This document shows, one piece after another, positions 34,137 to 45,149 of a DNA stretch of 64,000 nucleotides. The DNA lies in contig NC_064826.1 of the NCBI RefSeq assembly GCF_024166365.1, forward strand, positions 22,406,001 through 22,470,000. The letters are read 5' to 3'. Source of the DNA: Elephas maximus indicus (Eukaryota > Chordata > Mammalia > Proboscidea > Elephantidae). Numbering within the stretch: the first letter of the stretch is position 1; each line of letters begins with the position of its first letter. The notes beneath the pieces were generated by a model. The model was not told where the DNA came from and ran no database searches. It saw only the letters and a list, made by a program, of their open reading frames with translations. A program made the translations under genes and the position numbers.

Positions 34137-35242
34137 ACAGGTGATAAAGGCATGATTTTGAAAAGTTTAATGATAATATCATTTAGTTAGCAAGCCAGAA
34201 ACTCAGGACACATACCTGGATCTTCTCACTGCAAATCGTACACTCGCTGTACTAAGTCTGGGTGTTTTTATGACGCAGGGTGACTGAAGGAGCACCCCAC
34301 TTTTGAAGCCACTGTGCTTGGAGCTTAATGCTCTGCAGCTACTGTCTTGAAACTCTTAATAATTTCATCTTTGAATTTGTGTTTTGTAAGTGAAGTCTGA
34401 TGGGACAGTGGGGCATTTGCTGGGGATGTGAAGTCTTGGCTCACATGAGTCTTGCCTCCCACTGCCCCCCACCTTCCCTGGACAGGTTCTTGGCTGCCTG
34501 TTCTCTGCCTCCTGGTACCTTGAGTTCACCTGGTCTTCTCCTTCTGACTCTCACTCCATGACCACTTCTACCCTCTGCTTGGGCCAGTGACCAGGTCGCC
34601 TCAGCAGAGAGGGGAGACTTGCATTCTATTGCCATGTTCCATGCATGGCAGAGGCCTGGGCACAGGCACAGGGAAGGTCAGAGTTGGGTTCACGCCCCGT
34701 GGTGTTTCAGGGTGGGGCAAGGTGGTAGCTGTCCCCACCCCAAGCTGGCAACACCACAGTATACTTGGTAGGTGACTCGGTGGGGGCCTCTTGCACACTC
34801 CCAATCCCGGTACTGAGTGTATACTGGCATGGTGGCTGCCATCTCTTGTGGGTCACCTGTCCCCCATGAGTTGAGGTGATGGGTCTGAGCCCTGCATTTT
34901 CATTTTGCACTGGGCTGTGCAAATTACGTAGCTGGTGCTGCCTGAGATTCCCAATAAAAGCCACATTGATGAATTATATAACAAAGGCACCAGCCATTGT
35001 TTCCAGATTTTTTTTCCAACACCTAGATCTACCTAGAATGGTTGGAAGAATCCTAGTTAACTCCCACTAACACATCAGCATGGATCAATTCATTAATTTT
35101 GCCAACTGTGATTAAAGAAGGCATCTTGGAGCATCTGATCCTGAGGAAATCCAGAACTGGCAGAATTCATAAGAACAAATCCTCAGTGGTAGAGGCAGGA
35201 TGGGCCAAGCAGCAAGGTTACAGGCCCAGGCAGCATGTCCTA
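34137..35242. other. No gene recognised
   Basis: Positions 34,440-34,900 are GC-richer with several short overlapping frames, none with a known domain. No CpG-island character. Confidence 0.4.
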
Positions 35243-35640
35243 TTGTTGTTAGTTGGTGTTAAGTCATATCCAACTCTTGGTGACCCCACGCACAGTAGAA
35301 CCGCATGCACAATAAACCCCCTACTCCATCTTCACGATCTTTGGTATGTTTGAGTCCCTTGTTGCAGCCACTGCACATTTTGAATGTCTTTCAACCTAGA
35401 GGCTCATCTTCCAGCATTATATCAGATGATATTCTGTTGTGATCCATAGGATTCTCATTGGCTAATTTTTGGAAGTAGATTGCCAGGCCTTTCTTCCTAG
35501 TCTGTCTTAGTCTGGAAGCTCCACTGAAACCTGTCCACCATGGGTAGACATGGTGGTATTTGAAATTCTGGTGGCATAGCTTCCAGCATCATGGTAACAC
35601 ACAAGCCACCACAGTGTGACAAACTGATAGGTAGATGGTA
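35243..35640 (-). mobile_element. Composite SINE/RTE element (long variant)
   Basis: Shares with 31,856 the blocks ttctgttgtgatccatagga, gcctttcttcctagtctgtc, aagctccactgaaacctgtc and ccagcatcatggtaacacac. Confidence 0.78.
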
Positions 35641-36838
35641 CCAGAAAAGGCAGAGAGCGAAGTGCCACAGGCAGCTGTGCCAGGGGAGGTAGCAAAGAAA
35701 AGAGTGGAAAGGGACAGCCAAAAGACAATTCTCCTTTACTGCATAATCTTGCTTGGGCTGGGGTTTGCTTTGCAGGCTCTTAGTCTTGTGTGAAATGGCA
35801 GCAGGGAGCTGAGGTGTCTATCAGCAGTGTTTATGTGCTCTAACTTGAAAGTAGCCATTTTTTGACACTTTAAAGTTTGACTGGTAATTTTACGTACTCT
35901 TATTTTTTTATATGACAAGTAGTTGTATCTCCATTGGTATTATAATGTCTGTCACAAAAAACATTCGGAGTGACTTATGGACGCTCTCTCCAAGACTTCA
36001 GGTATTTTTCTTCCTCAATATCAAGAAGAAAAATGAGTAGGCAGACTAGAAATTGAAACAAAAACTCATGGCTGCTATACCAGTATTCAAAGCCACTGTT
36101 TTACTTCCTTTTGCAGAGTCATAATTTCAGAGACAAAGCATTATTGCTTTAAGCAAAAAGATAAGCTTACCAAATTGCTGAATCTGTAAGAAGTCATATT
36201 TCAGAAAGATTCCTCATTTTATTAAGAAGTGACTGACTTAGACAAGAGAAAAGAAACAGTGTGAGAGTGAGCCAGCAATTTTGATCAAGCAATATGCAGG
36301 CAAATGAATCCTTCTGTTTTAGTTACAATTCTTAATGAATCACGGAATCATTTGTCTGAAAGGGGCGAGGAAATCCAGTGTATCCTGTTTGCTCTCTGCT
36401 TATTTCCTATATAAACAAATCCATTTTTTAACTGAATATTTCTCACGAAAAAGATACTTTGATCCTTGTTAGCAGTTTCTTCTTCTTGGTCATTCTGACT
36501 TCGTTATTCCATCCTCTACAATTTATGCCCATCACCTTCCGGAAATAGTTTGAGCCATTTGGTGACTCTCTACGTCTCTCTAGTCGGGAATATTATATAT
36601 TGGTGGTTGGATCAATAATACAATGTTCGTTAAACTGTTCACATGGACCAGTAAGTCTCTCATTGATATAATAAAAAAAAAAGAAAAAAATTTTTTTTAA
36701 TAATACCATGTGGTAATTACAAGAGATGCCATGATATTGGATCTAACTCAACTTTTTTAAATCATACATTAAAACTAAATTAAAATGGGAGGGTTTAGAG
36801 AGATAAGGCAAAGGAGCATAACCAAAAACAAAACAAAA
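35641..36838. other. AT-rich stretch, no gene seen
   Basis: Includes an A/T palindromic simple stretch at 36,668-36,705 and the source copy of a 27-bp sequence (36,266-36,292) found again inside an L1 at 37,056. Confidence 0.4.
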
Positions 36839-36845
36839 CAAAACC

Positions 36846-37545
36846 CAAACTCACTGCTGTTGAGTCAATGCCAATTCATGGGAACCCTATGTGCGACAGA
36901 GTAGAACTGCTCCATGGGGTTTTCTTGACTGTAAACTTTTTTTTTTTTTTTTTGTAATTTTTGTTGTGCTTTAAGTGGAAGTTTACAAATCAAATCAGTG
37001 TCTCACACAAAACCCCATATACACCTTGCTACACACTCCCTATTACTCTTCCCCTAGTGAGCCAGCAATTTTGATCAAGCAACCTCCACTCTCTCTCTTC
37101 ATGTCCATTTTGCCAGCTTCTAACCCCCTCCACCCTCTCATCTGCCCTCGAGGCAGGAGATGTCCACCTGATCCAAGAAGCTCACTCCTCACCAGCATCC
37201 CTCTCCAACCCATTGTCCAGTCCAATCCATGTGAAGAGTTGGCTTCGGGAGTGGTTCCTGTCCTGGGGCAACAGAAGGTCTGGGGAACATGACCACCGGG
37301 GTCCTTCTAGTCTCAGTCAGACCATTAAGTCTGGTCTTATAAGAATTTGGGGTCTGCATCCCACTGCTCTCCTGCTCCCTCAGGGGTTCTCTGATGGGTT
37401 CCCTGTCTGGGCAGTCGTCGGTTGTTTGACTGTAATCTTTACAGAATCAAATTGCCAGGGCATTCTTTTGCAGAGCCTCTTGGTAGGTGTGAACTGTCAA
37501 GCTTTAGGTTAGTAATGGCTTGAAGACTCTTTGCATCACCCAGGG
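36846..37545 (-). mobile_element. AfroSINE, long form, split by an L1
   Basis: The SINE tail and core occupy 36,846-36,937, and the central segment and head resume at 37,426-37,545 (ctgtaatctttacagaatca ... catcacccaggg). The L1 between is a later insertion. Confidence 0.85.
36938..37425 (-). mobile_element. Young L1 3' UTR insertion within a SINE
   Basis: T-run, then ttgtgctttaagtggaagtt, and ends near gtcgtcggttg. TSD ttgactgtaaact (36,925-36,937) and ttgactgtaatct (37,426-37,438). It belongs to the same 3' UTR family as 37,684 and 38,366. Confidence 0.9.
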
Positions 37546-37681
37546 TGCATAAGACCTCCTTGTTTTCCAATTCATACAGCAGCATCTAGACTCTCATCCT
37601 ATAAGGCTCCTAAGGCTACCCTCATTAGTTAGAAGCTGCAGAGACTCAGATCTCAGCTGAGCAACTATGTTACTTGAAGGC

Positions 37682-38355
37682 TTTATTTTTTTAATTTTTA
37701 TTGTGCTTTAAGTGAAAGTTTACAAACCAAGTCAGTCTTTCACACAAAAACTTATATATACCTTGCTATATACTCCTAGTTACTCTCCCTCTAATGAGAC
37801 AGCACATTCCTTCCCTCCACTCTCTATTTTCGTGTCCATTCAGCCAGCTTCTGATCCCCTCTGCCCTCTCATCTTCTCTCCAGACAGGAGCTGCTCAATC
37901 TTCATCGGTATCATTTTCTATCCCATAGTCCAGTCCAATCCCTGTCTGAAGAGTTGGCTTTGGGAATGGTTCCTATCTTGGGCTAACAGAAGGTCTGGGG
38001 ACCGTGACCTCTGGGGTCCTTCTAGTCTCAGTCAGACCATTAAGTCTGGTCTTTTTACAAGAATTTGGGGTCTGCATCCCACTGCTCTCCTGCTCCCTCA
38101 GGGGTTCTCTGTTGTGTTCCCTGTCAGGGCAGTTATCAGTCATAGCCAGGCATCATTTAGTTCTTCTGGTCTCAGGCTGATGTAGTCTCTGGTTTATGTG
38201 GCCCTTTCTGTCTCTTGGGGTCATAATTACCTTGTATCTTTGGTATTCTTCATTCTCCTTTGCTCCAGGTGGGTTGAGACCAATTGATGCATCTTAGATG
38301 GCTGCTTGCTAGCATTTAAGACCCCAGATACCGCTCTCCAAAGTGGGATGCAGAA
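37682..38355 (-). mobile_element. Young L1 3' UTR copy (second of three)
   Basis: Starts ctttatttttttaatttttattgtgc and shares tccagtccaatccctgtctg, cttctagtctcagtcagacc and ctctcctgctccctcagggg with the copy at 36,938; extends further 5' to gctctccaaagtgggatgca. Confidence 0.88.
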
Positions 38356-38616
38356 TATTTTCTTTTTTTTTTAATTAATTTTTATTGTGCTTTAAGTGAA
38401 AGCTTACAAATCAGGTCAGTCTCTCATACGAAAATTTACATATACCTTGCTATACACTTGTAATCGCTCTCCTAATGAGACAGCATAGTTCTTCCCTCCA
38501 CTCTCTCTCCTTGTGTCCATTCGGGTAGCTTCTGGCCCCTCTGCCCTCTCATCTTCCCTCCAGACAGGAGATGCCAACATAATCTCATGTGTCTACTTGA
38601 TCCAAGAAGCTCATTC
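38356..38616 (-). mobile_element. Young L1 3' UTR copy (third, tandem)
   Basis: T-run followed by ttgtgctttaagtgaaagct and the same 3' UTR text, truncated at ttgatccaagaagctcattc. It abuts the second copy directly. The outer flanks of the pair share tacttgaag (37,673-37,681 and 38,617-38,625). Confidence 0.85.
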
Positions 38617-38625
38617 TACTTGAAG

Positions 38626-38927
38626 ATCATTAATACATAAAGTCAGAGTATTGAGGAGTTAGATTCTTAAAATCGTTAAGCCACTCCCCAACTATATGTT
38701 CGATGTCTTTGTAAGTTATACTACTATGCTGTAATCCCTTAAGGTGCCAGTGATTTTAGTGATAAAAGTTTAATAATACTTGGGGAGCATGAAGTAATAC
38801 CAGCCACGTTTCCACTGGACTTTGGAGAAAACCAGAAAGGAAGTTGTGTTTCTCTTGAGTCACCAGATGAGTCTCTCTACAGTCAATTCTGGGCACAGCA
38901 GTTGGACCTTATAGAACCCAAACATAA
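38626..38927. other. No gene or repeat recognised
   Basis: Unassigned sequence. Confidence 0.4.
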
Positions 38928-39310
38928 TTGTGTTGTTGGCAGTTGCCTTCAGGTTGGCTCTGATTCATGGCAACCTTATGTACAGCAGAATGAAACATTG
39001 CTTGGTCCTGAGCCATCTTTACTAATGTTGGTACACTTGCGTCCATCATTGTGGCTCCTATGTATTTTAAGTGACTTCCAACCCATGATGCTCATCTTAT
39101 AGGACAATATTCTCTTGTGGTCCACAGAGTTTTCATTGGCTAATTTTCAAAAGTAGATTTCCAGGCCTTTCTTCTTAGTCTGTCTCCATCTGAAGTTCTG
39201 CTAAAACCTGTCCACTGTGGGTGACCCTCATGGTATTTGAAACACCAGTGGCATAGCTTCCACCATCACAGCAACATGTAAGACACCACAGTCCTATAGA
39301 TGGGTAGCAG
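38928..39310 (-). mobile_element. Composite SINE/RTE element (long variant)
   Basis: Same block order as 35,243: an RTE tail part, gttttcattggctaattttc, aggcctttcttcttagtctg, ctgctaaaacctgtccactg and cagtggcatagcttccacca. Confidence 0.75.
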
Positions 39311-39605
39311 ATGATTATGTTACCATCCCTCAAACCCTACTTAAAATATTTATAGTTAACAATCATTAAAATAACACATTTTAATCTGTTCCTTAAATCA
39401 CGATTTTTAGTCTTTCACCCTGAATATGAGCCTTGAGGCTACGGCTCTGGGGATGGGAGGGAAGTTACCTGACTTCTTTAGTCTGGAAACCAGGCTTGGT
39501 CTAAGAATGATTATCTAAGATCCTTCAGCATGTCACTAGTTACTTGAAATCTTAGAGCCTCCCATAGTGTAGAAAAGACACCACTTCCTCCCATGATATC
39601 CAGAA
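39311..39605. other. No gene or repeat recognised
   Basis: Unassigned sequence. Confidence 0.4.
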
Positions 39606-40088
39606 GTCTTAGTTATCTAGTGCCGCTATAACAGAAATACCACAAGTGGATGGCTTTAACAAAGAGCAATTTATTTTCTCAATGTCTAGTAGGCTACAAG
39701 TGCAAATTCAGGGCATCAGCTGCAGGAGAAGGCTTTCTCTCTCTGTTCGCTCTGGAGGAAGGTCCCTGTCATCAGCCTTCCCTTGGTCTGGGGGCATCTC
39801 AGCATAGGAACATCAGGTCCTCTGCTCCCGGCACTGCTTTCCTGGCGGTATGAGGTTCCCCCATCTCTCTGCTCACTTCTCTTTTTTATATCACAAAAGA
39901 GATTGGCTTAAGACACTATCTAATCTTGTAGGCCTCATCAGTATAACTGCCGCTAATCCATCTTGTTATAGCATAGTGATAGGATTTACAACACATAGGG
40001 AAATCACATCAGAAGACAACCATACAAGGGAATCATGACCTAGCCAAGTTGACAGATATTTTTGGGGGACTCAATTCAATCCATGACA
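39606..40088 (-). mobile_element. Solo LTR, MaLR/MLT1-like (inverse copy)
   Basis: Inverse relative of the LTR at 11,806. It begins gtcttagttatctagtgccg, contains atcttgttatagcatagtg and ctagccaagttgacagatat, and ends caattcaatccatgaca. No internal retroviral sequence adjoins it. Confidence 0.82.
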
Positions 40089-40680
40089 CCAGGCTATGAA
40101 GCTTGCTGCCTTTGGCAGAGGAGGACATGAGGTAAAGAAGTGCTGCTCAGCTCACCCAGGCCCAACCTCCCCTTGTCATAACTAATGTTTTATAATGGCC
40201 CCTTTATTATACTGAAATAAAAGTCAGAGATAATTCACATCATCTCCACATATAATTTCAAAAAATCAATATAATAACCTGAGCCTAATACAAAGAAGAA
40301 ATAAAAGGAAAGTAATTTATTATAAAATAATGTCTTTCAATGTGTAAATGCCTGGGCATGTCTAGATTAGAAGATATAATGAAGGGTTCTAATGCTTGCA
40401 TCTTGTTATAATAAAATAATTTGAATTTAAGGGAAGCCTGGAACTTCCATACAAGAAATACAGGAAAATGAAAGAGCAGAAATACAAGCAGAAAGGAAAA
40501 TATAAACTAGAATTAGGATTTGTAATAACAGATCGAACTTATCAATATAAAATGAAAAAACAGGGAAATGACTATAATTAAAGTATGGATAACAACCAAG
40601 ACAAAGTACAGACAGTTGAAGTGGAGAAAATGAAGAAGTATGATATTTACACAAATAAGCTTGGTTGTATTTTTTAGTAT
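40089..40680. other. AT-rich stretch, no gene seen
   Basis: Nothing recognised. Confidence 0.4.
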
Positions 40681-40696
40681 AATGTATAATAAATCC

Positions 40697-40899
40697 AGTT
40701 GCTGTCAGGTCGATTCTGACTCATGGCAACCCCGTGTGTGTTAGAGTAGAACTGTACTCCACAGGGTTTTCAATGGCTGATTTTTCTGAAGTGGATTGCC
40801 AAGCCTTTCTTCCAGAGTGTCCTCTGCGTGGACGTGAACCTCCAATCTTCCAGTTAGTAGCTGAGAGCATTAACCATTTGTACCCCCCAGGGACTCCAC
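40697..40899 (-). mobile_element. AfroSINE variant 2 with long TSD
   Basis: Inverse variant 2 (ttttcaatggctgatttttc, tggattgccaagcctttctt). The flanks aatgtataataaatcc (40,681-40,696) and aatgtataataagtcc (40,900-40,915) form a 16-bp TSD with one difference. Confidence 0.92.
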
Positions 40900-40915
40900 A
40901 ATGTATAATAAGTCC

Positions 40916-41619
40916 CTACATTATGACATAGGACAGGTAGGGATGAAGCATCACAAAATCATGTATCTCCTGTCTTAAAATCCCACTGCATTTAATCTTT
41001 GATATTTAAAAAGATGTTGGATACCATCTCCTTTGATAGCCAAAGAAGAAGGGAGATTGGAAAATAAAACAAGAAGAGGGCCCCAAGAAGTTATCTCACA
41101 GATTTCTGGGGACAGAATCAAAGTAGGGTTGACAAACAACAGACCATTAAAAATTACATAATTTTAATATGTCATTTTCACAGCACAGATAACTTGTTAT
41201 ACAACATTAAAATATGTAAGTTAGAAGTAATAGAAAATGTTTTGAAAGCAACCTTTATTAGTAACATTCAATGAGATCTCTGTGTTTCTCAGTCTGTTAA
41301 AAGGAGTCTTGAATTCTCCCTGATATATAATTGTATGTCACAGCAAGAAACGCTGACTGATACAGAAAGTGTGTTGAATCATCGATCCAAATACCATGTG
41401 GGCAGTGCCACTGATGATGGGATGTTCTTGAATAGTGACCAAATCTTGCTAAGTTTCCAATCAAAACAAGGGGCAATCAACCCTCAATTAATACAGAAGT
41501 CGCACTCCTTGAAGTCATTGTATATCAAAACCATGCAAAAATACTTCGTGATTGTATGCAAACTGGAGGTAGGTGCTGGGCTTAGATAATTATAAGCAGA
41601 TTTTTCACCTTCATGAAAT
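40916..41619. other. No gene recognised
   Basis: An 84-codon open frame at 41,335-41,589 (MSQQETLTDTESVLNHRSKY...) shows no family resemblance that I can place. Confidence 0.35.
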
Positions 41620-42605
41620 TCTAGTCAGATAGTCAAAAGTCAAGAAGGACATCTCTCCAAAGGACACATACAAATGAAAATAAACACGTGAAAAGATGTT
41701 CAACGTCATTAGCTAACACAATGAGATACCACTTCACACCCACAAATTGAAACCAAATCCACTGCCTTCTATTCGATTCCGACTCATAGCAACCCTGTAA
41801 GACAGAGTAGAACTGCCCCATGGAGTTTCCAAGGAGCTCCTGGTAGATTCGAACTGCTGACCTTTTGGTTAGCAGCCGTAGTTCTTACCCACTATGCCAC
41901 AGGGCTTCCTCACACCCACAAGGATGGAGATAATAAAAAAGATAGACATTAAAAGTGTTGGCAAGGACTGGAAAGACTGGAACCCTCATACACTATTAGT
42001 GGGATTGTAAAATGGTACAGCTCCTTTGGAAACCAGTCTGCCAGTTTCTCAAAAGGTTAAACATAGAGCTACCATATGATCCAGTAACTGCACTCCTAGG
42101 TACATACCAAGAGAAGTGAACACATATATCCATACACAAACTTGTACATGAATGTTCGTGGCAGCATTATTCATAATACCCAAATGTGAAAACAACACAA
42201 ACGTCCATCAACTGATAAATGCTGGCCTATCTGTGCAGTGGGCTATTATCTGGCCATAAGAAGGAATGAAGTTCTGATACTTGCTACAACATGGATGAGC
42301 CTTAAAACATCATCCTAAGTGAAAGAAGCCAGACACAAAAGGCCACATATTGTATGCTTTCATTTATATGAAATGTCCAGAGGTGCAAATCCATAGAGAC
42401 AGAAAATAGATTACTGGTTGGTTGCCAGTGGTTGGAGGGAGAGGGAAACAGAGAATGACTGCTAAAGGGTATGGAGATTTTTTTTGGGGGGGGGAGGTGA
42501 TGAAATTATATAGTGGCAATGTTTACACAGCTGTGCAAATATATTAAAAACCACTCAATTGTACACTTTAAAAGGATGAATTTTATTATGCCTCAATAAA
42601 AACAT
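41620..42605 (+). mobile_element. L1 3' portion (sense), split by a SINE
   Basis: Sense L1 phrases: aagaaggacatctctccaaa, caatgagataccacttcaca, gcagcattattcataatacc and gtacactttaaaaggatgaa. Ends in an A-rich tail at about 42,600. Confidence 0.85.
41746..41909 (-). mobile_element. AfroSINE, short form, inside an L1, 12-bp TSD
   Basis: Inverse short form. Exact TSD tcacacccacaa at 41,734-41,745 and 41,910-41,921. Confidence 0.93.
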
Positions 42606-42618
42606 ATGTATGTATATA

Positions 42619-42783
42619 AAACCAACAAAACTCATTGCCGCTGAGTCAACTCTGTCTCATAGCGACCATATAGGACAGAGTAGAACTGCCCTATAGAATT
42701 TTCAAGGAGTGCCTGGTGGATTCGAACTGTTGACCTTTTGGTTAGCAGCCGTAGCTCTTAACCACTATGCCACCAGGGTTTCC
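42619..42783 (-). mobile_element. AfroSINE, short form, 13-bp TSD
   Basis: Inverse short form. TSD atgtatgtatata at 42,606-42,618 and 42,784-42,796, extended on the right into a TATG simple stretch. Confidence 0.9.
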
Positions 42784-42884
42784 ATGTATGTATATATGTG
42801 TGTATATATAAGACACCACATTTTTGTGTGCATGGGAGAATATAGTGAGTAAATCTATAGCTTTGCTGTGCACTCTGATGGTTT

Positions 42885-43320
42885 CCCCTGCTGTTACAAT
42901 AAAGGACCTTTTTAACACGCCCTGCAAGGGTCTTCCCACCCTCATTGCACACCACATGTCCTGTGCAGCAAGCACACCAGCCCTCATTCTTCCAGAGGCC
43001 TTTGCACTTTCTAGACCCTCTGTCTGGAACTCTTTTAAGCTCACTTCATCTGGGTAATTCCTTGTCGCTTCCTTAAGCCAGTCTTCCCTGACCTCTGGAC
43101 AAGGTCAAATCCTATTCTGCCCTTTTTCAGCACCATATCTCTTCTTTCTGTTATCACTGTTATATTTGCATTTTAATGGATAATTTTTGGATTAATATCT
43201 GTCTCTAATTCATTTAGTTGTAAACTCCTTGAGGACTAGTACGATCATGTCTGGGTTTGATTACTGCTTACTCCTCCATCTCCTGGAAGGTACCTGACAC
43301 AGAGTGCCTGATCTGTTCAT
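42885..43320 (+). mobile_element. L2 LINE 3' end
   Basis: Follows the L2 3' consensus: ggcctttgcactttctagac, tctggaactcttttaagctc, agtcttccctgacctctgga, tagttgtaaactccttgagg and tacctgacacagagtgcctg. Confidence 0.8.
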
Positions 43321-43424
43321 ACTAAAACACCAAACCTATTGCCGTTGGGTTGATTCTGACTCATGGTGACCCCATGTGCTACAGAGTAGAACTGCAGTCA
43401 TAGCGTTTCCTTGGCTGTAGTCTT

Positions 43425-43893
43425 CTACCCAGGCCATGGTGTTTTTCGTCCCTTCATATGCATGCGGAAGCTGGACAATGAATAAGAAAGACTGCAGAAG
43501 AACTGATGCCTTTGAATTATGGTGTTGGTGAAGAATATTGAATATACCATGGCCTGCCAGTAGGATGAACAAATCTGTCTTTGAAGAAGTACAGCTAGAG
43601 TGCTCCTTAGAAGCAAGGATGGCAAGACTTTATCTCACATACTTTGGACAGGTTATCAGGAGGGACCAGTCCCTACAGAAGGACATCATGCTTAGTAAAG
43701 TAGACCCAAAAAGTCAGGGAAAAAGTGGAAGACCCTCAATGAGATGGATTGATGCAGTGGCTACAACAATGGGCTCAAGCATAACAACGATTGTGAGGAA
43801 GGCTCAGGACCGGCAGTCTTTCGCTCTGTTGTATATGGGGTCACTATGGGTCGGAACTGACTGAACGACACCTAACAACAACAACAACAACAG
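43425..43893 (+). mobile_element. RTE LINE 3' end inside a SINE
   Basis: A sense copy from ccaggccatggtgtttttcg to cacctaacaacaacaacaac. It encodes MARLYLTYFGQVIRRDQSL in its C-terminal part. The flanks gtagtctt and gaagtctt are a partial TSD. Confidence 0.88.
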
Positions 43894-43962
43894 AAGTCTT
43901 TACAGAAGCAGATCCCCAGGACTTTCCTTTGCAGCACTACTGGGTGGGTTCAAGCTGCCAAA

Positions 43963-44625
43963 TTTTTTCTTTTTCTTAATTTTGCTTTAGGTAAAAGTTT
44001 ATAGCTCAATTTCGAAATAAATTTTTGAATGTAGATTCAAAAATTGATACACATATTATTTTGTGACATTGGTTGCAATCCCCACAATGTGACAGCACGC
44101 TCCCCCTTTCCATTCCGCGTTTCCAGTGTCTATTCATCTAGTTCCTTTCCCTTCCTGTGTTCTCTCCTCTTGCTTTTGGGGAGCAGTTGCCTATTTGGTC
44201 TTGTGTATTTGACTGAGCTAAGAAGCACATTCCTCATGTGTGTTATTGCTTGTTTTATAGGCCTGTCTAATCTTTGTTTGGATCCCTGGTGGTGCAGTGG
44301 TTAAGAGCTCAGGCTGCTAACCAAAAGTTTGGCAGTTTGAACCTACCAGCCGCTCCTTGAACACCCTATTGGGCAGTTCTACTCTGTCCTTTAGGGTCTC
44401 TTTGAGCCAGAATCGACTCCATGGCAATGGGTAATCTTTGTCTGAAAAGTGGACTTCAGGAGTGGTGTCAGTTCTAAGTTAGCAGAGTGTCCAGTGGCTG
44501 GAGTCTCAGGGGTTCCCCCAGTCTCTGTCAGACCAGTAACTCTGGTCTTTTTTGTGAATTTGAATTGTGTTCTAAATTTTTCTCCCGTTCTGTCCAGGGC
44601 TCTCTGTTGTGATCACTGTCAGAGT
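43963..44625 (-). mobile_element. L1 3' UTR of a second lineage, inside a SINE and split by a SINE
   Basis: Contains attttgctttaggtaaaagt and attttgtgacattggttgca; the second phrase recurs at 59,060. Bounded by SINE sequence on both sides and interrupted by a short SINE at 44,278. Confidence 0.75.
44278..44431 (+). mobile_element. AfroSINE, short form, inside an L1, 10-bp TSD
   Basis: Sense short form starting ttggatccctggtggtgcag. Exact TSD taatctttgt at 44,268-44,277 and 44,432-44,441. Confidence 0.93.
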
Positions 44626-44704
44626 ATTGAACCACCAACCTTTAGGCTAGTAGTTGAGTAGAAACCATTTGCACTACATCCTAGGGACCTTGATCTATTC
44701 ATAA

Positions 44705-44764
44705 CCAAAAAACCAAACCCAATGCCATCGAGTGGATTCCAACTCATGAATACCCTATGAGACC
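44705..44764 (-). mobile_element. AfroSINE 3' fragment
   Basis: Only the inverse tail (aaaccaaacccaatgccatc, gagtggattccaactcatga) is present, cut at ctatgagaccatg. Confidence 0.75.
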
Positions 44765-44968
44765 ATGTTGTTGTTGTGTACTGTGGAGTTGATTCTGACT
44801 CATAGAGACCCTATAGCATGGGGTAGAAAGGCCCCCATAGGATTTCCAAGGCTGTGATACCTGCAGATGCAGACTACCACTTCTTTTTCCTGCAGAGCAA
44901 CTGTTGAGTTCCAACTGCCAACCTTTCAGTTAGCCAAGTGCTTAACTACTGCACCACCAGGACTCCAT
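44765..44968 (-). mobile_element. AfroSINE, long form
   Basis: Inverse tail tgtggagttgattctgactc, central part with gcagatgcagactaccactt, head ctgcaccaccaggactcc. Confidence 0.87.
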
Positions 44969-44981
44969 CATGTGTTTATAA

Positions 44982-45147
44982 ACCCAAAAACCAAACCCAT
45001 TGCTGTGGAGTTGATTCCAACTCATAGTGACCCTATAGGACAGAACAGAACTGCTCCATACGGTTTCCAAGGAGCAGCTGGTAGATTCAAACTGCTAACC
45101 TTTTGGTTAACAGCCATTGCTCACTGTAGTTCTTAACCACTGCACCA
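44982..45147 (-). mobile_element. AfroSINE, short form
   Basis: Inverse tail ccaaacccattgctgtggag to head cttaaccactgcacca. Confidence 0.88.
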
Positions 45148-45149
45148 AA

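Larger units (their letters stand above)
43325..44690 (-). mobile_element. AfroSINE, long form, split into three pieces
   Basis: SINE pieces lie at 43,325-43,424, 43,894-43,962 and 44,626-44,690, and join in order into one inverse long-form SINE. An RTE and an L1 separate them. Confidence 0.8.

Noticed and set aside
34440-34900. Possible second CpG island or promoter
   Set aside because: GC is raised but CpG dinucleotides are rare, and no exon-like frame with splice sites follows.
41335-41589. 84-codon open frame resembling a small protein
   Set aside because: No recognisable family, start context weak, no promoter; length is within chance expectation for 64 kb.
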